Below, piece by piece: positions 7,006-10,337 of a DNA stretch of 10,337 nt. Source of the stretch: Candidatus Atribacteria bacterium (lineage in GTDB: Bacteria; Bipolaricaulota; Bipolaricaulia; UBA7950; UBA9294); NCBI GenBank assembly GCA_004525685.1, contig SPBW01000070.1:1-10337 (forward strand). The letters are read 5' to 3'. Below the pieces are notes generated by a model, which had not been told where the DNA came from, made no database searches, and saw only the letters and a program-made list of their open reading frames with translations. Numbering within the stretch: position 1 is the first letter of the stretch; the number at the start of each line of letters is the position of its first letter. The position numbers and the translations under genes were made by a program.

Positions 7006-7566
7006 GTGCGTATCATTGGAGGTAGTCGGCGAGGTCGAAAGCTCGTCGATTGGGAAGAAACGGGCATACGCCCCATGCGAGACTTCGTACGCAGTGCCTT
7101 GTTTAGCATCCTGGATGACTTCATTCCTGAAGCCGTCTTTCTAGATCTGTTCAGTGGAACGGGCAGTGTGGGGCTCGAAGCATTGTCTCGGGGTGCGGCA
7201 TCCTGCCTGTTCGTCGATCGTTCACCGGGATCCTGTGGGATCGCGCGGCGCAATCTAGAAGCGCTCGACTTTCTTACTGAAGGGCGCGTGATGGAGTCAG
7301 ATGCCATCGACATGGTCGGCGAATTGGCCCGACGTGGACGACGTTTTGATATCGTATTTGTCGGGCCTCCCTATTATCATGAGCTTGTGCCTGCAACATT
7401 GAGCGCGTTGGCTGATGGCCGAATCCTGAGTGCGGATTTCGTCGTTGTAGCTGAGATTCATCACACAGAGACAGCGCAGGAGTCGGTTGGCATACTCCAG
7501 CGCGTAGATATACGACGCTACGGCGACAATCAGCTGCTCTTCTATCGTCGTCGCGGCGACGACTAG
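7006..7566 (+). CDS. rsmD: RsmD-like 16S rRNA m2G966 methyltransferase with altered catalytic motif
   Basis: SAM-dependent N2-guanine methyltransferase acting on 16S rRNA during small-subunit assembly in the cytoplasm. It is 186 residues, normal for RsmD. The GTG start is set by AAGGAGG four bases upstream and gives the standard N-terminus MRIIGGSRRGRKL. Seen: RPMRDFVRSALFSIL at 22-36 (family pattern RPT..RVREALFNIL), SAM motif I DLFSGTGSVGLEAL at 47-60, and acidic D71 in LFVDRS for ribose binding. The catalytic loop reads FVGPPYYHE at 118-126: Gly120 replaces the Asp or Asn of the family's [DN]PPY signature, and Thr is also replaced by Met in the RPT motif. The fold is clear, but activity or target may be changed. 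It is followed by surE after a structured 51-base spacer and is divergent from the HAD gene. Confidence 0.88.
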   Translation: MRIIGGSRRGRKLVDWEETGIRPMRDFVRSALFSILDDFIPEAVFLDLFSGTGSVGLEALSRGAASCLFVDRSPGSCGIARRNLEALDFLTEGRVMESDAIDMVGELARRGRRFDIVFVGPPYYHELVPATLSALADGRILSADFVVVAEIHHTETAQESVGILQRVDIRRYGDNQLLFYRRRGDD

Positions 7567-7594
7567 TCGGACGACTAGGCACGACGGCTAGTCG
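7547..7594 (+). repeat. Cluster of overlapping inverted repeats between rsmD and surE
   Basis: GTCGTCG (7547-7553) can pair with CGACGAC (7557-7563) around a 3-base loop spanning the rsmD end. CGACTAG occurs at 7560-7566 and 7572-7578, and its complement CTAGTCG at 7563-7569 and 7588-7594, giving a perfect palindrome at 7560-7569 and a 7-bp stem with a 9-base loop at 7572-7594. The pairings are mutually exclusive. There is no T tract, so it is not an ordinary intrinsic terminator. It lies just before the surE ribosome binding site. Confidence 0.6.
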
Positions 7595-7603
7595 CAATGA
7601 CTC

Positions 7604-7610
7604 AGGAGGG
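7604..7610 (+). promoter_or_regulatory. Ribosome binding site deciding the surE start
   Basis: AGGAGGG lies seven bases before the ATG at 7618. A longer in-frame ATG at 7597 is upstream of this site and would waste it, so 7618 is preferred; it also gives the usual short SurE N-terminus before ILITNDDG. Confidence 0.85.
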
Positions 7611-7617
7611 ACATGAC

Positions 7618-8415
7618 ATGGCGGAACGGATGATCCTGATTACAAACGATGATGGCGTGAACGCACCTGGATTGCTTGCCTTGAAAAAGGCGCTGGACCG
7701 CGTGGCACGAGTAGAGGTCTATGCGCCGGATCGGAACTGGTCGGCGGCCAGTCGCACGAGAACGTTCCACAAGCCGTTGCGCGTGGATGAAGTTCGGCTG
7801 CTTGACGGCAGTCGCGGACATGCTACCAGTGGAACACCTTCGGATTGCGTGTCCTTGGCGCTGCTTGGGCTGCTTGATCGACTTCCAGACCTGATCGTAT
7901 CGGGCATCAACGACGGGCTTAATCTGGGGCGTGACGTGTCCTACTCAGGCACAGTCGCTGCAGCCATGGAAGGCGTTCGATCCGGTGTCCCTGCCGTAGC
8001 AGTTTCCTTTGACACTAGCGGGGATCGCTCTGACATGCCCGACTACACGACGTCAGCCGAATTCGCCGCGCGGTTTGCAGAATTCTTGCTCTCTCAGCAA
8101 GAACTACCACAGAAGATCGTCCTCAACGTCAATGTTCCCTATGCGCCGATTGGACGGAAGCTTGAGTCGCGGATCACCCGTCTTGGCGGTGAGGCGTACA
8201 GCAACTACCTGGTCACGGGGAAGGATCCGCAGGGACGCAACTATTACTGGGTCAGTGGCGATCCCTTGACGAAGGGTTCGACGGAGGCTGAGAGTACCGA
8301 CATTGGAGCCATCTCCGCAGGCTTTGTATCGATCACGCCCATCCATCTTGACATGACCGAGCATGCGCTGCTTGAGCCCCTCGGTTCCTGGCTAACGAGT
8401 CTCAATACTGACTAG
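7618..8415 (+). CDS. surE: 5'/3'-nucleotidase (survival protein) SurE
   Basis: Metal-dependent nucleoside monophosphate phosphatase, 265 residues, in the family range of about 250-270. All SurE signatures are present: the metal-binding N10-D11-D12-G near the N-terminus, APDRNWSA at 37-44 with the metal/substrate Ser42, SGTPSDCV at 71-78, SGIN at 95-98, the glycine-rich D106-VSYSGTVAAAMEG-V loop, and the C-terminal TDIGAISAGFVSITP at 227-241. In other bacteria it dephosphorylates nucleotides, often with broad specificity, and is linked to stress survival. It is downstream of rsmD by 51 bases and probably co-transcribed. Its stop codon shares the palindrome CTAG with the stop of the convergent transporter gene, so the two coding regions overlap by four bases. 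Confidence 0.96.
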   Translation: MAERMILITNDDGVNAPGLLALKKALDRVARVEVYAPDRNWSAASRTRTFHKPLRVDEVRLLDGSRGHATSGTPSDCVSLALLGLLDRLPDLIVSGINDGLNLGRDVSYSGTVAAAMEGVRSGVPAVAVSFDTSGDRSDMPDYTTSAEFAARFAEFLLSQQELPQKIVLNVNVPYAPIGRKLESRITRLGGEAYSNYLVTGKDPQGRNYYWVSGDPLTKGSTEAESTDIGAISAGFVSITPIHLDMTEHALLEPLGSWLTSLNTD

Positions 8416-8684
8416 GCCTTCCAGATCGTCCAAGCGCCGACCACGACAAACAAGCCGCCTGCGATGTAGTGGAGGATCTTGGTGCTCGATTCGGGCAGCA
8501 AGCGAGGCAAGGTGCAGCCAAGCACCACTGCCAGCACAGTAGATGCCAACAGAGCGGCGCCAGCGCCAATGAACACGGCCCACGGGTTGCTGCGGCTAGC
8601 CATCGCCAGTACAGCAAGTTGGGTCTTGTCCCCCAATTCGGCAAGAAAGATCAGGGCAAACGTCGTAAGAATTGTGCGAGTCAT
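8412..8684 (-). CDS. Half-size GDT1/TMEM165 (UPF0016) family cation transporter
   Basis: Small membrane protein, 90 residues, of the GDT1/TMEM165 family, known members of which move Mn2+ or Ca2+, often in exchange for protons. The chosen ATG at 8684 has AAGGAG four bases upstream; a longer in-frame start at 8807 adds a basic, non-conserved extension and has no such site. Seen: the family signature E16-L-G-D-K-T-Q in helix one, followed by helices about 35-57 and 70-87. Typical family members are six-helix proteins with two inverted E-x-G-D-(K/R)-(S/T) motifs; this one has only one motif and three helices, so it must form a homodimer or pair with a second half encoded elsewhere. No partner is in this window. 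The stop codon overlaps that of surE, and a candidate promoter lies in the 113-base gap to the divergent HhH gene. Confidence 0.88.
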   Translation of the reverse strand: MTRTILTTFALIFLAELGDKTQLAVLAMASRSNPWAVFIGAGAALLASTVLAVVLGCTLPRLLPESSTKILHYIAGGLFVVVGAWTIWKA

Positions 8685-8709
8685 GCGTCTCCTTTGGTGT
8701 GCCCCGCGC

Positions 8710-8737
8710 ATTGTAAGTTGCGCTTGTCTGGATGCAA
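8710..8737 (-). promoter_or_regulatory. Candidate promoter for the GDT1-family gene
   Basis: On the minus strand TTGCAT (8737-8732), a 16-base spacer and TACAAT (8715-8710) precede the ATG by about 25 bases. The -10 matches five of six positions; the -35 is weak. The implied leader of roughly 20 bases holds the AAGGAG site and is too short for a manganese riboswitch. Confidence 0.35.
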
Positions 8738-8743
8738 GGAAAG

Positions 8744-8772
8744 TTGCCATCGCCTGTGCCCGTTCATTACAC
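8744..8772 (+). promoter_or_regulatory. Candidate promoter for the ComEA-like gene
   Basis: TTGCCA (8744-8749), a 17-base spacer and TTACAC (8767-8772) precede the chosen GTG by 25 bases. The hexamers are moderate matches. If correct, the ATG at 8732 would lie upstream of transcription and could not be the start. Confidence 0.25.
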
Positions 8773-8787
8773 TGCTTTGAATAGCTT

Positions 8788-8792
8788 GGAGG
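8788..8792 (+). promoter_or_regulatory. Ribosome binding site favouring the GTG start of the ComEA-like gene
   Basis: GGAGG lies five bases before the GTG at 8798. Competing starts at ATG 8732 and ATG 8891 lack an equally good site, although 8891 has a weak GAAGAAG upstream. Confidence 0.5.
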
Positions 8793-8797
8793 AAGCA

Positions 8798-9256
8798 GTG
8801 TCGTCACGAGAAGACTTGTCCAATGTGAAGAGCGGGCACGAGATACAGGAGCGCCGACTTCAAGTACCGGGCGTGAAGAAGCCCCGTGCCATGCCGTCGA
8901 TGCAAGAGCGTGGACTTGCCTTGCTCATCGGGTTGACAGTGCTTGTATCCGGCTTTCTCATCTTCGCAGATCGCCCTACGCCCGTGGCATCAATCGCTTC
9001 GGAGGAGATCACCCTAGAGGGTGTTAGCATCCTCCTCCCGTCGTTCGTGCAAGCCGAGCCGATCAACATCAATCGTGCCTCGCTTGACGAATTGATCTCT
9101 CTCCAGGGAATTGGTCCAGCGCTGGCGCAACGAATCATCGACTACCGCAATGAACATGGCCCGTTCGAATCGATTGAGGAATTGGAGAACGTGAGTGGGA
9201 TCGGGCCGCTGACTGTCAAGAACATCCTGGACTCAGCCGACGCGGTCGCCCTATGA
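8798..9256 (+). CDS. Membrane-anchored ComEA-like helix-hairpin-helix DNA-binding protein
   Basis: Predicted single-pass membrane protein with an outward double-stranded-DNA-binding HhH domain, 152 residues from the chosen GTG. Seen: a polar, basic N-terminal stretch 1-38, one hydrophobic helix about 40-56 (LALLIGLTVLVSGFLIF), a linker 57-87, then the ComEA-type domain 88-150, starting PININRAS and carrying two HhH turns, QGIGPALA at 103-110 and SGIGPLTV at 133-140. The domain closely follows the family pattern INxNxAsxxEL..lpGIGp..A..Ii.yR...G.F.s.eeL..V.GIG. The SLBB domain present in some ComEA proteins is absent. In competent bacteria ComEA binds incoming DNA, but no comEC or pilus gene is here, so a competence role is only possible. 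The start is uncertain (8732, 8798 or 8891). It ends one base from the convergent Qng1 stop. Confidence 0.85.
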   Translation: MSSREDLSNVKSGHEIQERRLQVPGVKKPRAMPSMQERGLALLIGLTVLVSGFLIFADRPTPVASIASEEITLEGVSILLPSFVQAEPININRASLDELISLQGIGPALAQRIIDYRNEHGPFESIEELENVSGIGPLTVKNILDSADAVAL

Positions 9257-9257
9257 G

Positions 9258-10229
9258 CTAGTAGAAGACGGTTCTCGTGCGATGTCTCTTGGCTTTCTTC
9301 TTGTATTCAGGCCGTTGCCCTTGATGCCAAAGCAGTTGATCGACGTCGCGAGCCGACCATGCAACGCCTGCCTCTGCGGCGACGTCGATCATGAGTTCGA
9401 CTGCATGGACACTGCAGGCGCGGATCTCGATCTCTTCATCTGATCCAGCCGGAATGAGCTCTTCCTTCTCGATGCCGCGAGCGAGCGAGGGCGAGTAGTC
9501 GAGAATGCCTTCGAGTCGCAAGACGTGCGGCACAAGGTTGTCCGCGAAGATCGTCAACTCATCCAGATCGTCGAATCGTCCAAGCCCTTGGCGATTCAAA
9601 GCAAGGCAGAGATCAGAGGCCAGCAACTGAGATCGTTTGTAGAACGGGACGTCGATGCCATGATAGGAGCTGACGTCCTGAAAGAAGGGCTGCCTGGCAA
9701 GGATCTCTACCAGATTGCTAGCACGATGCCCAGCCGCACGAACAAGGGCTGAGAAGCTTCCCTCGAATCGTGCGAGCAAGTCGTCTCCCAAGGCGTTCCA
9801 AGACGCAGAAAACAGGCCCATCAGCTCCAGGATGTCCGGGTTTGCCACGTCCTGACCGAATAGCTGGGCGCACTCTTGCGCTGTGATCTTGGCAAGCTCG
9901 ACGGCAGTGAAGGAGCCCTGAGACCGAAATCGCTGCGTCAAGTGGGTGGCGACCGTGTAGTATCCCGACAATCCCGGCAGCTTCCGTAGATGAGGGAAGT
10001 ACCCTGACCCGAAATTGACAGCAGCCAACGCCGTGAAGAAGGCGATGGTTGCCTCGGATTCATCCACGAAGTGAGAGGTTGTATCCAGTTCAGGCACAGA
10101 CAACGGCATTGCCAGCAAAGGGGTGATGAACTCGTCGAGATGATCCTCTACGATGCGAACGTGCTGAGATTGCTCTGCCACGCGGCGGCATTGCATTCGA
10201 ATCGAATCAAACACCGCTGTCTCGGTCAC
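9258..10229 (-). CDS. Queuosine 5'-phosphate N-glycosylase (Qng1, DUF2419 family)
   Basis: Cytoplasmic salvage enzyme that releases the base queuine from queuosine-5'-monophosphate for reuse in tRNA wobble modification. It is 323 residues from a GTG start chosen for the AAGGAGAG seven bases upstream; a longer ATG start at 10289 lacks a site. DUF2419 hallmarks are seen: the FF-ALAAVNFGSGYFP block at 64-79, Y197-K198-R199 and D206-L followed by N212, the core LTIFADNLVPHVLR at 225-238 including the conserved Asp230 of the FAD-x-x-VP motif, the GSDEEIEIRACSVHAVELM block at 262-280, and the C-terminal HRTRTVFY typical of this family. The family is widespread in eukaryotes and patchy in bacteria. 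No tgt, queuine transporter or Q biosynthesis gene lies nearby. It is convergent with the ComEA-like gene, one base apart. Confidence 0.93.
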   Translation of the reverse strand: MTETAVFDSIRMQCRRVAEQSQHVRIVEDHLDEFITPLLAMPLSVPELDTTSHFVDESEATIAFFTALAAVNFGSGYFPHLRKLPGLSGYYTVATHLTQRFRSQGSFTAVELAKITAQECAQLFGQDVANPDILELMGLFSASWNALGDDLLARFEGSFSALVRAAGHRASNLVEILARQPFFQDVSSYHGIDVPFYKRSQLLASDLCLALNRQGLGRFDDLDELTIFADNLVPHVLRLEGILDYSPSLARGIEKEELIPAGSDEEIEIRACSVHAVELMIDVAAEAGVAWSARDVDQLLWHQGQRPEYKKKAKRHRTRTVFY

Positions 10230-10236
10230 GAACGCA

Positions 10237-10244
10237 CTCTCCTT
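10237..10244 (-). promoter_or_regulatory. Ribosome binding site deciding the Qng1 start
   Basis: On the minus strand AAGGAGAG lies seven bases before the GTG at 10229-10227. The alternative ATG at 10289 adds 20 non-conserved residues and has no comparable site. Confidence 0.75.
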
Positions 10245-10289
10245 CTTCGCCTGACTCACACCTGTCGTTGTGTCCCGATGGTATCGCAT

Positions 10290-10337
10290 CTGGTGTTTCA
10301 GGTCTCTTGGAGAGGAAAAGGAGAGACGGCGAACGAG
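10290..10337. other. Right-edge segment upstream of Qng1, no gene seen
   Basis: Purine-rich on the + strand (GGAGAGGAAAAGGAGAGA around 10309-10326), which could be the ribosome binding region of a divergent gene beginning beyond the window. No start codon follows it before the edge, so nothing can be assigned. Confidence 0.3.

Noticed and set aside
7547..7594. Intrinsic terminator after rsmD
   Set aside because: Stems are present but no T tract follows, and a strong ribosome binding site and surE come directly after.
7597..7617. Longer SurE start at ATG 7597
   Set aside because: The AGGAGGG at 7604-7610 lies inside this extension and is correctly placed for ATG 7618; the extra seven residues precede the conserved N-terminus.
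8685..8797. Manganese (yybP-ykoY) riboswitch upstream of the GDT1-family gene
   Set aside because: The gap is only 113 bases and shared with a divergent promoter, the candidate -10 leaves a leader of about 20 bases, and I see no matching stem-loop pattern.
8685..8807. N-terminal extension of the GDT1-family protein
   Set aside because: It is basic, non-hydrophobic and unconserved; AAGGAG four bases before 8684 and the family-typical first helix support the short form.

Overview
This is a gene-dense stretch of a bacterial chromosome with moderately high G+C. The bacterial assignment rests on a bacterial-type glutamyl-tRNA synthetase, UppP, RsmD, SurE and a ComEA-like HhH protein. No phylum can be fixed from the sequence alone. 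The tight packing and the presence of Qng1-type queuosine salvage would suit a compact genome from a Chloroflexota-like or candidate-phylum lineage, but that is a guess. There are no RNA genes, mobile elements, CRISPR arrays, or non-coding stretches longer than about 115 bases.

Left part (1-5010, + strand): an operon-like run of gltX (5' end cut by the window edge), a secreted TlpA-type thioredoxin protein, a two-helix membrane protein with a second thioredoxin-like domain, a NapH-like membrane polyferredoxin, and uppP. Three of the four junctions are 4-base ATGA overlaps and the fourth is a 6-base gap. The three middle genes form a redox cassette. A cytoplasm-facing Fe-S membrane protein sits beside two thiol proteins predicted to face outward, so it looks like a route for moving electrons across the membrane to (or from) extracytoplasmic disulfides. 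I do not recognise this exact combination as a named system; it is the most interesting item here.

Middle part (5014-6965, - strand): a HAD-family phosphatase followed, with another ATGA overlap, by an exported Cys-rich C39-like papain-fold protein with a C-terminal membrane anchor. Its active-site Cys would need to stay reduced outside the cytoplasm, so it is a possible client of the redox cassette (inference).

Right part (7006-10337): rsmD and surE on + with a 51-base spacer full of alternative hairpins; a half-size GDT1/TMEM165-family cation transporter on -; a membrane-anchored ComEA-like HhH protein on +; and a Qng1 (DUF2419) queuosine salvage enzyme on -. All three convergent gene pairs in the window meet within -4 to +3 bases, leaving no room for ordinary intrinsic terminators. 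Two house-keeping enzymes carry unusual changes: GluRS lacks the roughly 35-40 residue insertion that carries the zinc site in many relatives, and RsmD has GPPY where the family has [DN]PPY.
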